A stretch of DNA of 64,000 bases from Betaproteobacteria bacterium (GCA_016125475.1 WGLR01000001.1:62001-126000); one strand, 5' to 3'; shown: positions 27,313 through 40,068, counted from the first letter of the stretch. The notes: generated by a model not told the origin, from the sequence alone. Translations and numbers: made by a program.

Positions 27313-29150
27313 AAAGGCAGACGCCCGGCAAACCGGAAGTCGGCGTCGAGACCGAGGAGGTCGACATCGCTCACGTCGATCTCGACCCGCGCGCCCGGTG
27401 CGCAGTCCGGCAGGGACGGAACTCTCGCGAGCAGCGGCATGCGCTCGATCCTCACGAGGCTTTCCCGGATCACCACACCCACCGTTCTCGAGATGTTTTC
27501 CTGGAGGAGCCAGCGCAGGCACCAGTACCTCTCCATGATCCGCTGGAACTCCGCATAAGCGTCATAGGCAACCTCGAAATCCCTCATGACGACGGCCAGC
27601 ATGTCCGAATGCTCGTCGTATGGCGCGGGGGCATTCTGCGCCGCGGCGATGATCTGCCGCTGATTCACGAGATCGACGTAGCGACGCAGCGGGGAACTGG
27701 ACCACGCGTACTGCGACACGCCGAGACCCTCGTGCGGCGAGGCGACGAGGGACATCCTGACCTTGCCACCGCCCTGCACCCGGTAGATGCCCGGTACGCC
27801 GTATTCGACGAGCTGCTTGCCCCACTCCGCGTTCGCGAAAATCATCATTTCCGCCACGAGCTTGTCCACGGGTGATCCGCGGCGACGCTCGACGATCCGG
27901 ACGCGATCGTCCTCGACGTAGAAGTTGTAGTCCTGGCGTTCCGGGGTCGTCTCCGCCTTCCCGCGCGCCACCTCCATGCGCCGCGCGAAACGATGGAGCA
28001 GTTCGAGCTCGCGTCCGAACCGGAAGTCCAGGGTCCCGCTCGCGAGCGCTTCGTCCGTGAGTCGCGCATCGAGTTCGTCGTGCCTCAGGTTCGCCGCGAT
28101 CGGCACGCGCTCGACACGGGTCTCGTAACCGGCTGGCGTGAGGTCGGGGTCGAGGATGACGTACAGGGACACGGCCGGGCGGGCGGCCCCTTCGAGCAGC
28201 GTGAAACGGTCGATGACGGAGTCCGGCAGCATCGTGATCTTGTCGCCGGGCATGTAGACGGTCGAAAGCCGCCGCGCGGCCGCGTGGTCGATCGGCGAAT
28301 CCGGGGCGATGCCGAGCGCGGGGGCCGCGATGTGTATGCCGACGCGCCATCCGCCGCTCGCGAGCGGGACCACCGACAGCGCGTCGTCGATTTCTGTCGT
28401 CGTGACGTCGTCTATGCTGAACGCCTCGACGTCGGCGAGCGGCAGGTCGTCCACGATGTCGGGCGGCACGATGTCGCCAAAGCCTGTGCCGTGGGGAAAG
28501 TGCTCCCGCAGGAAACGGTCCACGTGGTACTGACGGCTGGACGGGATGGCACCGCACCGGTCCAGCAGTCGCACCATCGTGAGTCCGGTCTGCAGGGAAG
28601 CCGTCTCCAGGGCCTTGTACTCGAGCGTGTTCTTGTCCGGCGCGTAGAGAAGGTCGCCCAGAAGCGGACGCATCGCTTCGGGCAGCTCGAAGCGCGAGAG
28701 GCTCTCGACGTGCGCGGCCTGGATCAGTGCCTGCTGGCGCTTGCGCTCCGCGCTCGCGAGCGCGGCCTTGAGCGACTCGGTCGGGGCTGCGCGATAGCGG
28801 CCCTTGCCCTTCTTGTAGAAGTGCATCGGCGAGCCGTGGAGACGGTGCAGCAGTCCGGCCCCTTCCTGCGGCGAGGGTTCGTGGCCGAAGTACTCGCGGC
28901 CCAGGGCGAGAAAGTCGAACTCTTCCGGGGGCGCGACTTCCCAGAGAAAGTCCGGATCGATGCTTGCCGCAACGGCCTGCGCCTCGTCCATGAACCGGGT
29001 GAGGTCCCCTGCCGTGAATCGCAGGAGCACGGCGTTCGCCTTGACCTTGGACCGTTTGCCGTGGACGGCTTCGACCTGGAGCGAGGTGTTGTTGTCGACG
29101 AGGATCGTGCCGACCTTGAAGCTGCCATCTTCTTCGTAAAAGACGTTCAC
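27309..29150 (-). CDS. RNase II/RNB-family 3'-5' exoribonuclease
   Basis: Cytosolic exoribonuclease of 613 residues, starting at GTG (MNVFYEEDG). The RNB catalytic core begins near residue 230 and contains SIDDVTTTEIDDALSV, which aligns with the Mg-binding DSASTEDMDDAL region of E. coli RNase II. The third acidic ligand (D207 in E. coli, whose mutation is well studied) is Glu here. A C-terminal S1-like region follows. It differs from classical RNase II and RNase R in lacking obvious tandem cold-shock domains, and belongs to a divergent RNB group seen in betaproteobacteria and cyanobacteria. A TATAAT on the minus strand (29256-29261) may be its -10. Confidence 0.88.
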   Translation of the reverse strand: MNVFYEEDGSFKVGTILVDNNTSLQVEAVHGKRSKVKANAVLLRFTAGDLTRFMDEAQAVAASIDPDFLWEVAPPEEFDFLALGREYFGHEPSPQEGAGLLHRLHGSPMHFYKKGKGRYRAAPTESLKAALASAERKRQQALIQAAHVESLSRFELPEAMRPLLGDLLYAPDKNTLEYKALETASLQTGLTMVRLLDRCGAIPSSRQYHVDRFLREHFPHGTGFGDIVPPDIVDDLPLADVEAFSIDDVTTTEIDDALSVVPLASGGWRVGIHIAAPALGIAPDSPIDHAAARRLSTVYMPGDKITMLPDSVIDRFTLLEGAARPAVSLYVILDPDLTPAGYETRVERVPIAANLRHDELDARLTDEALASGTLDFRFGRELELLHRFARRMEVARGKAETTPERQDYNFYVEDDRVRIVERRRGSPVDKLVAEMMIFANAEWGKQLVEYGVPGIYRVQGGGKVRMSLVASPHEGLGVSQYAWSSSPLRRYVDLVNQRQIIAAAQNAPAPYDEHSDMLAVVMRDFEVAYDAYAEFQRIMERYWCLRWLLQENISRTVGVVIRESLVRIERMPLLARVPSLPDCAPGARVEIDVSDVDLLGLDADFRFAGRLPL

Positions 29151-29273
29151 TGCGGAGTATTCCAGGAGTGTTCGGGTGAGGCCGGGGACACGGGGATTGC
29201 CGGCCCGATCGGATTCGCCCGAGGCCTCGACGGCCGGGCATCGGACGGGGACCGGATTATAGCCGCGCGCTCG

Positions 29274-29846
29274 TCACGGCTCCCCGTCACCGAAGGCGAC
29301 CACTTCGTCCAGGTAGTCCTGAAATTCGGCGAACCCGTGGTCGGAACCCTGGACGACGCGCTGACGGGCACCCGCGAATCTCGCGACGGCTTCGCGGTAG
29401 TCGAGCACTTCGTCCCCGGTCGTGACGATCAGGAAGAATCTGGAAGGATCGGTGATCGCAGGAACGGAGTAGCTCTCGAGCTGGCGCAGGTGCTCGACCG
29501 TGAGTTCGTAAGGCTCGCCCGTGTAGAGATTCTGCTGCGGGCCGAGGTATGCCTTGAGTCCCTCGTGGGCATCGACGCCGGGATTCACCAGCACGGCCCG
29601 GCAGCCATGCTGTTCCGCGAGCCAGGTTGCGTAGAAACCCCCGAGGGAGCTCCCGACGAGGACCGTCGCCGCAGCGCCGGACCGGTGGAGGAGAGCCTCC
29701 AGCTGATGCATGGCTTCACGGGGCCAGTGGGACAGGGCCGGACACGCGAATTCGGCCCCGCGACCCTGGCGCTCGAGGTACCCCCCGAGCTGGCGCGCCT
29801 TCACGGACTGCGGGGAACTGTTGAAGCCATGGATGTAGATGTACAT
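29274..29846 (-). CDS. YqiA-like alpha/beta-hydrolase esterase (UPF0227 family)
   Basis: Small cytosolic esterase of 190 residues. It begins MYIYIHGFNSSPQSVKA, has the nucleophile elbow VGSSLGGFYATWLAEQ, an Asp in TTGDEVLDYREA and a His in GSDHGFAEF, a complete Ser-Asp-His triad. ATG 29846 was chosen because GGAGG lies seven bases upstream and the conserved first strand follows directly. The natural substrate is unknown. It is upstream of the RNase gene in the same orientation, with 123 bp between. Confidence 0.88.
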   Translation of the reverse strand: MYIYIHGFNSSPQSVKARQLGGYLERQGRGAEFACPALSHWPREAMHQLEALLHRSGAAATVLVGSSLGGFYATWLAEQHGCRAVLVNPGVDAHEGLKAYLGPQQNLYTGEPYELTVEHLRQLESYSVPAITDPSRFFLIVTTGDEVLDYREAVARFAGARQRVVQGSDHGFAEFQDYLDEVVAFGDGEP

Positions 29847-30054
29847 GTCGTCCTCCAGTGGAACCGGGGAACGACGTGGTGGACCCTCTCCCCGCGCAGG
29901 GCCAAAGCAGATGCACGGCGATTTTGCCCTCTGGGCCGGTGGCGATCCAAGCCCTTCGGCCGGTCCCGTCGACCGCCCGTGGTGATGGTCAACAACCGGC
30001 TCCTGTGGCATCGTCCGTCGTCCACGTCATCAATCGTCCGGAACGCGAGCTGCC

Positions 30055-31353
30055 ATGGCCAATTCGAAGCAGAAGACATCGAACGTTTCCTCGACCGCGG
30101 AACCAGGGGTGCAGCGTTCGCGCCCGAAACGTCCCGAAATCCGCGCATTGCAGGAAGGTCACGTGGGTCAGTTCCAGGGTGGCGTCTACCTTCTGCCCGC
30201 GACGGACGAGACCGTGCAGTGGGGGTGGTTCGACAACGCGGAACGCCCCCGGGCGCGGATTCCCGCAGGATCCACCGTCGTCATGGAAACCATGATGGCC
30301 TCGCTGAATCAGGTCCTGCCGGGCGTCGACATGGACACCATCACGCGGCTCAGGGTGAACCATCCCGGGAGAGGGCCGCACACGATCACGGGCCCGGTCT
30401 TCGTGGAAGGCGCGATGCCCGGAGACACGCTGTGCGTACGGATCAACCGCATCGTGCCCCGGAGCTATGGCGCCAACTGGAACATGCCCGGCCCCCTTCA
30501 GCTCGGCCAGTTTCCGGACGTCTTCACCGAGCCGCAGGTCAAGTACTTCTACTTCGACATGGCGCGCGGGGTCACCGAGTTTCTGCCGGGGATCGAGATT
30601 CCCGTCCGTCCCTTCCCGGGCATCGTGGCCGTCGCACGCGAGGAATCGGGACCGTACAGCACGGTTCCACCCGGCACCTTCGGGGGCAATCTCGACATCC
30701 GGGAAATGACGGAGGGCTCGGTCGTCCATCTGCCGGTGTTCGTGGAGGGAGCGCTGTTCTGGTCGGGAGATTCCCACGCGGCCCAGGGCAACGGCGAGAT
30801 CAATCTGACGGCCATCGAGACTGCATTCAGTGAACTGAACGTCACGATCGACGTGATCAAGCGCCAGACGATCGCGTGGCCGCGGATCGAGACGCCGACA
30901 CACTGGATCACGGTCGGCTATGACCACGACCTGGATCGGGCGCTGGAGATTCTCGAGGAAGAGACCGTGCGCTTCCTCGTCGATGTCGCACGGCTCCGCG
31001 GCACCGACGCGCGCGCCTTCATGACCACCTACGGTGACTTCCGGGTGTCCGAAGTGGTGAATCAGGTAAAGGGCGTCTACTGCATGCTGCCGAAGAAGGC
31101 GTGGCACAGACCTGCCAGCAGACCGCTTCGGGAGAATCGCGCGTCTTTCGTCACCCATGCGGTGGACGCGAGTCTCATGCAGGCGATGAATCACGCGGCG
31201 CTCGAGATGATCGACGTGGTCGCGTCGCGCCAGAGACTGCGCCGGATCGACGCCTATTCGCTGGCGAGTCTGGCCATGGACACGAGAATCGGACGGGTCG
31301 AACCCGGTGCCAGGGAGATTCACTGCCTCATTCCCAAGTCACTCTGGATCTGA
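30055..31353 (+). CDS. Acetamidase/formamidase family protein
   Basis: Amidohydrolase of the FmdA/AmdA family, which hydrolyses short amides such as formamide to acid and ammonia; 432 residues. Family-typical segments are VNHPGRGPHTITGPVFVEGAMPGD split over 110-135, REESGPYSTVPPGTFGGNLDIRE, LPVFVEGALFWSGDSHAAQGNGE with the metal-site candidates D and H, and a conserved C-terminal half. About 40 extra residues at the N-terminus are Ser/Lys-rich. A GMC oxidoreductase follows after 20 bp. Substrate cannot be stated. The intergenic 29847-30054 contains no gene and probably carries divergent promoters. Confidence 0.87.
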   Translation: MANSKQKTSNVSSTAEPGVQRSRPKRPEIRALQEGHVGQFQGGVYLLPATDETVQWGWFDNAERPRARIPAGSTVVMETMMASLNQVLPGVDMDTITRLRVNHPGRGPHTITGPVFVEGAMPGDTLCVRINRIVPRSYGANWNMPGPLQLGQFPDVFTEPQVKYFYFDMARGVTEFLPGIEIPVRPFPGIVAVAREESGPYSTVPPGTFGGNLDIREMTEGSVVHLPVFVEGALFWSGDSHAAQGNGEINLTAIETAFSELNVTIDVIKRQTIAWPRIETPTHWITVGYDHDLDRALEILEEETVRFLVDVARLRGTDARAFMTTYGDFRVSEVVNQVKGVYCMLPKKAWHRPASRPLRENRASFVTHAVDASLMQAMNHAALEMIDVVASRQRLRRIDAYSLASLAMDTRIGRVEPGAREIHCLIPKSLWI

Positions 31354-31373
31354 GCAGGCGGGACGCACGAAGG

Positions 31374-32981
31374 ATGACCGGCCGTACCTTCGATTTCGTG
31401 ATCGTCGGGGCGGGCTCCGCCGGATGCGTCCTCGCGAATCGGCTGAGTGCGGACGGCAGGCATACCGTTCTTCTGCTTGAGGCGGGTCCTGAGGACCGCA
31501 ACGTCTGGATCCACGTGCCGCTCGGCTATGGAAAGCTGTTCGCCGAACCACGGGTGAACTGGATGTACCAGTCGGAACCCGAACCCGCACTGGCCGGGCG
31601 GCGCGTGTTCACGCCGCGAGGCAAGGTGCTCGGGGGGTCGAGTTCGATCAACGGGCTCGTCCACATCAGGGGTCAGCGCGAGGACTTCGACGAGTGGGCA
31701 CGGCTCGGCAACGTCGGCTGGGATTTCGCGGGCGTCCTCCCCTACTTTCGGCGGTCCGAAGATCATTTCCGCGGCGAATCCCCGCTGCACGGAACCGGGG
31801 GCCCTCTGACGGTCAGCGCGTTGCCCCGGAATCACGCGCTCTGCGACGCGTTCATCGAAGGTGGCGCGGAACTGGGTCTGCAACGAAACGAGGATTTCAA
31901 CGGCGAACGACAGGAAGGGATCGGGTACTACGACGCCACATCGAGGAGGGGTCGGCGCCGGAGTTGTGCGGTGGCTTACCTGCGTCCCGCGATTCGCCGC
32001 CGGAATCTCGACGTGCGTACCGGTGCGCTCGTATCCGGCGTGGTGTTCGACGGCGCGCGCGCGCGGGGCGTGAACTTCACGTGCAATGGCGTTTCGGAGA
32101 CGGCATTCGCGTCCCGGGAAGTGATCCTGAGTGCGGGAGCGATCAATTCACCCCAGTTGCTCCAGAGATCCGGTATCGGCCCTCGGGAGTTGCTGGAGTC
32201 CAGGGGAGTTGCCGTCGTCCATGAATCTCCGGGCGTGGGCGCGGGCCTGCAGGACCACTTCTACGTCCGCACGGTATGGGAGTGTTCGCGAGGTCACAGC
32301 GTGAACGAGTCGATGGCTTCCGCGTGGGGGCGGCTCGCGATGGGCCTGAGGTACGCGCTCTTTCGTGATGGCCCGCTGTCGGTCAGCGCAGGCTACGCCG
32401 GTGCGTTCGTCCGGAGCCGGCCGACGGTGCCGCGTCCCGACGTGCAGGTCTATCTCATCGATTTCAGCACGGACAGGATGGGGACGTCACTGCACCCGTT
32501 TCCCGCGATCACGATGTCGATGTCGCCGCTTCGCCCCGAGTCGAGAGGTTCGGTACGAATTGCGTCGGCGCGCCCCGACGTGCCGCCCGAGATCCGCTAC
32601 AACTACCTGGATACGCCGCAGGATCGGCAGACGGTGATAGACGGGCTGAAATTCCTGCGCAGACTGGGCGCCACATCGCGGTTGGCAGCGCTCGGGGTCC
32701 GGGAACGATCGCCGGGGGTGAAGGTGGTGACCGACGAGGACTGGCTGGACTATGCGAGAGGAGTCGGCGGCACGGTCTACCACCCCACTTCCACCTGCAG
32801 GATGGGGATCGATCCGGAGGCGGTGGTGGACCCGAGATTGCGGGTACGGGGCGTTCAGGGGTTGAGGGTCGTGGACGCGTCGATCATGCCGAACGTGGTG
32901 TCGGGGAACACCAATGCCGCGACGGTGATGGTTGCGGAGAAGGCGTCCGACCTCATACTGGAAGACGTCGGGGTTCGATAA
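31374..32981 (+). CDS. GMC-family FAD oxidoreductase (choline/alcohol dehydrogenase-like)
   Basis: FAD-dependent alcohol oxidoreductase of 535 residues. The N-terminal dinucleotide fold is IVGAGSAGCVLANRL with the LLLEAGPEDRN acidic end; GMC signature 1 is GKVLGGSSSINGLVHIRG, signature 2 lies in LSAGAINSPQLLQRSGIG, and the catalytic His-containing motif is GTVYHPTSTCRMG, followed by NVVSGNTNAATVMVAEK. ATG 31374 follows AAGG. It is cytosolic, with no signal peptide. Together with the amidase it makes a two-gene plus-strand unit inserted between minus-strand blocks. The substrate could be a primary or polyethylene-glycol-like alcohol; sequence does not decide. Confidence 0.88.
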   Translation: MTGRTFDFVIVGAGSAGCVLANRLSADGRHTVLLLEAGPEDRNVWIHVPLGYGKLFAEPRVNWMYQSEPEPALAGRRVFTPRGKVLGGSSSINGLVHIRGQREDFDEWARLGNVGWDFAGVLPYFRRSEDHFRGESPLHGTGGPLTVSALPRNHALCDAFIEGGAELGLQRNEDFNGERQEGIGYYDATSRRGRRRSCAVAYLRPAIRRRNLDVRTGALVSGVVFDGARARGVNFTCNGVSETAFASREVILSAGAINSPQLLQRSGIGPRELLESRGVAVVHESPGVGAGLQDHFYVRTVWECSRGHSVNESMASAWGRLAMGLRYALFRDGPLSVSAGYAGAFVRSRPTVPRPDVQVYLIDFSTDRMGTSLHPFPAITMSMSPLRPESRGSVRIASARPDVPPEIRYNYLDTPQDRQTVIDGLKFLRRLGATSRLAALGVRERSPGVKVVTDEDWLDYARGVGGTVYHPTSTCRMGIDPEAVVDPRLRVRGVQGLRVVDASIMPNVVSGNTNAATVMVAEKASDLILEDVGVR

Positions 32982-33010
32982 GGTGGAGGGCGCGCGGTCA
33001 GCGTTGGCGC

Positions 33011-33063
33011 TTCCCGCGCCAGTCACGTCGCGCGTCGAGCACGCGTCACGACCGGCGCGGGAA
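33011..33063. terminator. Inverted repeat between convergent GMC and atpC genes
   Basis: TTCCCGCGCC (33011-33020) pairs perfectly with GGCGCGGGAA (33054-33063), and within the loop CGCGT (33031-33035) pairs with ACGCG (33041-33045). It lies in the 90-bp gap between two converging transcripts, so it may stop both, although there is no T-run in either direction. Confidence 0.45.
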
Positions 33064-33071
33064 ACGGCGGT

Positions 33072-33491
33072 TCAGCGCTTCCGGAGCTTGCGGATCGCGG
33101 CGAGCTGGGCAGCAAGTGCGGCCAGTTCGGCTTCCACGGATGCAATCTCTTCCTTGTCCTGAGCCTTGGCGCGCGCCTCTTCGGCCCGGCGAATGGCTTC
33201 GTTCGCCTTCGCCTCGTCCAGATCGTGAGCACGGATGGCCGTGTCGGCGAGCACGGTGACGGCCTTCGGCTGGACCTCGAGAATGCCGCCCGCCACGAAG
33301 ATGGTCTGCGGCTCAGAGGCGTCCGGCGGCAGCACGCGCACGACCCCGGGCTTGATCCGCGTGATCAGAGGAGTGTGCCGCGGATAGATGCCGAGTTCAC
33401 CCGCTTCCCCCGGGAGCACTACGAACGCCGCTTCGCCCGAGAAAATGGATTCTTCGGCACTGACGACGTCGACGTGGATGGTGTTGGCCAT
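33072..33491 (-). CDS. atpC: ATP synthase F1 subunit epsilon
   Basis: Rotor-stalk subunit that can restrain F1 hydrolysis; 139 residues. It begins with the beta-sandwich domain ([37 protein letters not shown]) and ends in the two C-terminal helices rich in Ala, Glu and Lys. It is the last gene of the minus-strand atpIBEFHAGDC operon, 41 bp after atpD. Confidence 0.97.
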   Translation of the reverse strand: MANTIHVDVVSAEESIFSGEAAFVVLPGEAGELGIYPRHTPLITRIKPGVVRVLPPDASEPQTIFVAGGILEVQPKAVTVLADTAIRAHDLDEAKANEAIRRAEEARAKAQDKEEIASVEAELAALAAQLAAIRKLRKR

Positions 33492-33532
33492 GAGGCGAAT
33501 TCCGTTTGGTCAGTTGAAGGCGTGCGCGACGA

Positions 33533-34972
<1,440 letters not shown>

Positions 34973-35018
34973 CTACGTTGCGGTTGCTCGGCCGAAGTGA
35001 GCCAAAAAATCTTTACCG

Positions 35019-35882
35019 TTAGACTGCCGCGGCACCGCCGACGATTTCCGAGAGTTCCTTCGTAATCGCGGCCTGCCGGTTCTTGTTGTACACGAGGGTG
35101 AGCTCGTCGATGAGGGTCGCCGCATTGTCGGATGCCGCCTTCATCGCCACCATGCGGGCCGACTGCTCGGACGCCATGTTCTCCGCGACCGACTGGAAGA
35201 TGAGCGCTTCCACGTAGCGGGTGAGAACCTGGTCGAGCACGACCTTCGCCTCGGGTTCGTAGATGTAGTCCCAGGTGCCTTCCGGTGCGCCCATGCGCTC
35301 GCCCGACAACGGCAGAAGCTGCTCCATCACGGGTTCCTGCTTCATGGTGTTGAGGAAGCGGGTGTAGAACAGCACCAGGCGGTCGAAGCGGTCCTGCATG
35401 TACCCATCGAGCATGACTTTCACCGCGCCGATCAGCTTGTCCATCTGCGGCTTGTCGCCGAGCTGGACCGCCTGCGCGGTGATCATCGCGCCGAGACGCT
35501 GCATGAACCCCAGGCCCTTGCCGCCGATGCAGCAGACCTCGACCTCCTCACCTTCGGACTTCCACTGCTTGTACTGTCCCAGCACCATGCGGAGCAGGTT
35601 GGTGTTCAGGGCGCCACAGAGGCCCTTGTCGGTCGTCACGACGATGATGCCCACCCGCTTCACGGTATCGCGTTCGACGAGGAACGGATGGCGGTACTCC
35701 GCGTTCGCGTGCGAGAGGTGAGCCGCCACCGTCCGGATCTTGTCGGCGTAGGGCCGGGCAGCACGCATGCGTTCCTGGGCGCGCCGCATTTTCGAGGCGG
35801 CGACCATTTCCATGGCCTTGGTGATCTTCCGCGTGTTCTGGACGCTTCGGATCTTGACGCGTATCTCTTTGGTGCCGGGCAT
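35019..35882 (-). CDS. atpG: ATP synthase F1 subunit gamma
   Basis: Central rotating shaft of F1, 287 residues. It starts [30 protein letters not shown] and ends with the complementary C-terminal helix containing [29 protein letters not shown], split here by family convention. It lies 30 bp after atpA. Confidence 0.98.
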   Translation of the reverse strand: MPGTKEIRVKIRSVQNTRKITKAMEMVAASKMRRAQERMRAARPYADKIRTVAAHLSHANAEYRHPFLVERDTVKRVGIIVVTTDKGLCGALNTNLLRMVLGQYKQWKSEGEEVEVCCIGGKGLGFMQRLGAMITAQAVQLGDKPQMDKLIGAVKVMLDGYMQDRFDRLVLFYTRFLNTMKQEPVMEQLLPLSGERMGAPEGTWDYIYEPEAKVVLDQVLTRYVEALIFQSVAENMASEQSARMVAMKAASDNAATLIDELTLVYNKNRQAAITKELSEIVGGAAAV

Positions 35883-35912
35883 TGCGTTCAGCCTTGGTTG
35901 TTGTGGGAACGG

Positions 35913-37460
35913 TTAATAGCTGCCGTTCTTCTTCCAGTCGGCGAGGGCTTCCTGCAGAGCCTTCTCATCCTCGGCCGGGAGGTCCTTCTTCTGATCGATG
36001 CGCGTCACGAGGTCGGCGTACTTCGACTTCAGGTAGTCACGCATCGACTTCTCGGCAGCGAGGGCCTTCGGCACTTCGATGTCGTCGAAGACGCCGTTGT
36101 TCACGGCGAACAGTGTCAGGGCCATCTCGTACACCTCGAGCGGCTGATACTGCGGCTGCTTCATGAGCTCCGTCACCATGCGGCCCCGTTCGAGCTGGCG
36201 GCGCGTGGTGTCGTCGAGATCGGAGGCGAACTGCGCGAATGCCGCGAGTTCGCGATACTGCGCGAGCGCGAGACGCACGCCGCCGCCGGTATCCTTGCGC
36301 TTCATGATCTTCGTCTGCGCAGCCCCACCGACACGGGAGACCGAAATGCCGGCGTTGATGGCGGGCCGGATGCCCGCGTTGAAGAGGTCGGTCTCGAGAA
36401 AGATCTGGCCGTCCGTAATCGAGATGACGTTCGTCGGAACGAACGCGGTGACGTCACCGGCCTGGGTTTCGATGACCGGGAGCGCCGTGAGCGATCCGGT
36501 CTTGCCTTTCACTGCGCCCTTGGTGAAGCGCTCCACCCATTCCTCGTTCACGCGCGCGGCGCGCTCGAGCAGACGGGAGTGGAGATAGAAGACGTCGCCT
36601 GGATACGCTTCGCGGCCCGGCGGGCGGCGAAGCAGCAGGGAGATCTGGCGATACGCCCAGGCCTGCTTCGTCAGGTCGTCGTAAATGATGAGGGCGTCCT
36701 GGCCGCGGTCACGGAAATACTCGCCCATCGTGCTGCCCGAGTAGGGCGCGATGTACTGCATTGCGGCGGATTCCGAGGCTGACGCGGCGACGACGATGGT
36801 ATAGGCCATCGCGCCGTGTTCCTCGAGCTTGCGAACCACGTTCGCGATCGTCGAGGCCTTCTGGCCGATCGCGACGTATACGCACATGAGGTCCTTGCCT
36901 TTCTGGTTGATGATCGTGTCGATCGCAACCGCGGTCTTGCCGGTCTGGCGGTCGCCGATGATGAGCTCGCGCTGACCCCGTCCGACAGGAACCATCGAGT
37001 CGATGGCCTTCAGACCGGTCTGTACCGGCTGGGAGACCGACTTTCGCCAGATCACGCCCGGTGCCACCTTCTCGATGACGTCCGTTTCCTTCGCATTGAT
37101 CGGGCCCTTGCCGTCGATCGGCTGGCCGAGTGAGTTCACGACGCGGCCGAGCAGTTCGGGACCCACGGGAACCGACAGGATCTGCCCGGTACACTTGACC
37201 GTGTCACCTTCGGAGATGTGCTCGTACTCCCCCAGAACCACGGCTCCGACGGAGTCGCGCTCGAGGTTGAGAGCAAGGCCGAACGTGTTGCCGGGGAATT
37301 CCAGCATCTCCCCCTGCATGACATCGGACAGACCGTGGATGCGGCAGATGCCATCCGTCACGGAGACGACGGTCCCCTGGGTACGCATCTGGGCGCTGGC
37401 ATCGAGATTCTGGATCCGGCTCTTGATGAGTTCGGAAATCTCTGAAGGGTTGAGTTGCAT
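35913..37460 (-). CDS. atpA: ATP synthase F1 subunit alpha
   Basis: Non-catalytic nucleotide-binding subunit of the F1 head, 515 residues. P-loop [15 protein letters not shown], arginine-finger region [17 protein letters not shown] and the N-terminal membrane-contact helix ([14 protein letters not shown]) are present. The neighbours atpH and atpG are 8 and 30 bp away. Nothing unusual was seen. Confidence 0.99.
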   Translation of the reverse strand: MQLNPSEISELIKSRIQNLDASAQMRTQGTVVSVTDGICRIHGLSDVMQGEMLEFPGNTFGLALNLERDSVGAVVLGEYEHISEGDTVKCTGQILSVPVGPELLGRVVNSLGQPIDGKGPINAKETDVIEKVAPGVIWRKSVSQPVQTGLKAIDSMVPVGRGQRELIIGDRQTGKTAVAIDTIINQKGKDLMCVYVAIGQKASTIANVVRKLEEHGAMAYTIVVAASASESAAMQYIAPYSGSTMGEYFRDRGQDALIIYDDLTKQAWAYRQISLLLRRPPGREAYPGDVFYLHSRLLERAARVNEEWVERFTKGAVKGKTGSLTALPVIETQAGDVTAFVPTNVISITDGQIFLETDLFNAGIRPAINAGISVSRVGGAAQTKIMKRKDTGGGVRLALAQYRELAAFAQFASDLDDTTRRQLERGRMVTELMKQPQYQPLEVYEMALTLFAVNNGVFDDIEVPKALAAEKSMRDYLKSKYADLVTRIDQKKDLPAEDEKALQEALADWKKNGSY

Positions 37461-37468
37461 GACTGCTC

Positions 37469-38002
37469 CTAGGCTCTGAGGGCGTTTTCGAGCGCGGCAA
37501 GTTGCGCGCGCGCAGACGCGTCAATCACTTTGTCACCGATCACGATCCTGGCGCCCCCGATGAGCTCGGGATCGACCGAAATGCGTGCGACGACTTTCTT
37601 TCCGGTTTGCTTCTCGAGTCGACCGACGAGATCCTGTTCGTGTGCCGCGTCGAGCGGGAAGGCCGTCACGATTTCCACTTCCTGAACACCTTCGCGCTCG
37701 TTCTTGAGTGTCTCGAACTGTTCCCGGACCGACGGCAGGAGATCGAGCCGCCGGTTCTCGGCCATCACCCGCACGAAGTTTTCCGCTTCCGGGAAGAGAC
37801 GCCCCTCCAGGACCCGCAGAAAGGTGTTCGCAACGTCCCCCACCGACAGCCGCGGGTCGCCGGTGGTCGCGAGAATGCGCTCGTCCTGCGAGACGAGAGC
37901 GAGCGCTCCCAACGCGTCGGACCAGTCCCCGAGCCTGTTCGATTCGTCCGCCAGCTTGAATGCAGCTTCGGCGTATGGTCGAGCAATGGTGCTGAGTTCC
38001 AT
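37469..38002 (-). CDS. atpH: ATP synthase F1 subunit delta
   Basis: Peripheral stalk (OSCP-like) subunit linking F1 to the b subunits; 177 residues. It begins [18 protein letters not shown] and has the C-terminal signature IVTAFPLD and [27 protein letters not shown] region. It is five bases from atpF and eight from atpA. Confidence 0.97.
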   Translation of the reverse strand: MELSTIARPYAEAAFKLADESNRLGDWSDALGALALVSQDERILATTGDPRLSVGDVANTFLRVLEGRLFPEAENFVRVMAENRRLDLLPSVREQFETLKNEREGVQEVEIVTAFPLDAAHEQDLVGRLEKQTGKKVVARISVDPELIGGARIVIGDKVIDASARAQLAALENALRA

Positions 38003-38007
38003 GGCCG

Positions 38008-38478
38008 TCAGAGCTGCTTCTTGATGGCGTCGAGAAGGTCCACGTGCGAGCGCGCGTCGATTTCACGGCGGAGGATCTTTTCTGCGCCCGCAACGGCGAG
38101 ACCCGCCACCTGCTCGCGAAGCTGTTCCCGTGCACGCGAGGCTTCCTGCTCGATCTCGGCCTGCGCCGCGGCTTTCTCGCGTTCGCCTTCCGCCCGAGCG
38201 GCGTTCTTCGCCTCTTCGATGATCTGGGACGCCCGCTTTTCGGCCTGGGCGACGATGTCCGCGGCGCGACCACGCGCGTCGTTCACCGTCACCTCGGCCT
38301 GCTTGTGCGACTGCTCGAGTGCGGAGCGGCCCTGTTCCGCCGCGGCCAGGCCGTCGGCAATTTGCTTCTGGCGTGCCTCGATTGCTCTCAGCATCGGCGG
38401 CCAGACGAACTTGACCGTAAACCAGATGAAGATCGCGAAGGACACAGCCTGCGCGATCAGCGTGAGGTTGATGTTCAT
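38008..38478 (-). CDS. atpF: ATP synthase Fo subunit b
   Basis: Peripheral stalk subunit, 156 residues. One N-terminal membrane segment (about 5-25, LTLIAQAVSFAIFIWFTVKF) is followed by a long charged coiled coil that dimerises. Only one b-type gene is present, as usual in proteobacteria with b2 stalks. It is 28 bp downstream of atpE. Confidence 0.97.
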   Translation of the reverse strand: MNINLTLIAQAVSFAIFIWFTVKFVWPPMLRAIEARQKQIADGLAAAEQGRSALEQSHKQAEVTVNDARGRAADIVAQAEKRASQIIEEAKNAARAEGEREKAAAQAEIEQEASRAREQLREQVAGLAVAGAEKILRREIDARSHVDLLDAIKKQL

Positions 38479-38506
38479 GCCGGCCCTACCGGAGAAAAGT
38501 TACGGA

Positions 38507-39644
<1,138 letters not shown>

Positions 39645-39662
39645 GACCTGAGTAGCGACTCC

Positions 39663-40028
39663 CTAACGCTCGCGAACGAAAAACGCCATCGACTGAATCA
39701 GCACTGCGACCACGAAGGTCGCGATGAAAATCGTAGGCACCAGATGCCGGTACGCAGTCATCACCAGCCACAGGAGCAGGGCGATGACAAGCACCTTGAC
39801 CGCTTCTGCCCGCAACACTGCAATCACGGCAAGCCCCGCGGAATCGGACCTTCCGAGCTTCGCGACGAAGCCGAAGATCGCCGTTGCCACGATGCTGACG
39901 AGCCCGCCGAGCAGGGCCGAGATGGCCGTGTTCGAGTTGACGACGAGCGCCGCGGCGGCAATCAGTATCGTGACGAGAGCCTGCCACTGCAGCACCACTC
40001 GGATGGGTTTTCGTCCCCAGGGCGACAT
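39663..40028 (-). CDS. atpI: ATP synthase accessory protein AtpI
   Basis: Small membrane protein of 121 residues with four hydrophobic segments (LVTILIAAAALVV, ISALLGGLVSIVATAIF, AVKVLVIALLLWLVM, FIATFVVAVLIQSMAFF). It is the usual first gene of proteobacterial atp operons and helps c-ring assembly or Mg supply; it is not part of the final enzyme. ATG 40028 (MSPWGRKP) was chosen; an in-frame start further upstream at 40097 would lie inside the promoter. Confidence 0.9.
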   Translation of the reverse strand: MSPWGRKPIRVVLQWQALVTILIAAAALVVNSNTAISALLGGLVSIVATAIFGFVAKLGRSDSAGLAVIAVLRAEAVKVLVIALLLWLVMTAYRHLVPTIFIATFVVAVLIQSMAFFVRER

Positions 40029-40068
40029 GACGGACGCGGCTCCGGTTGGTCTGCGAGCAAAGCCCCGG

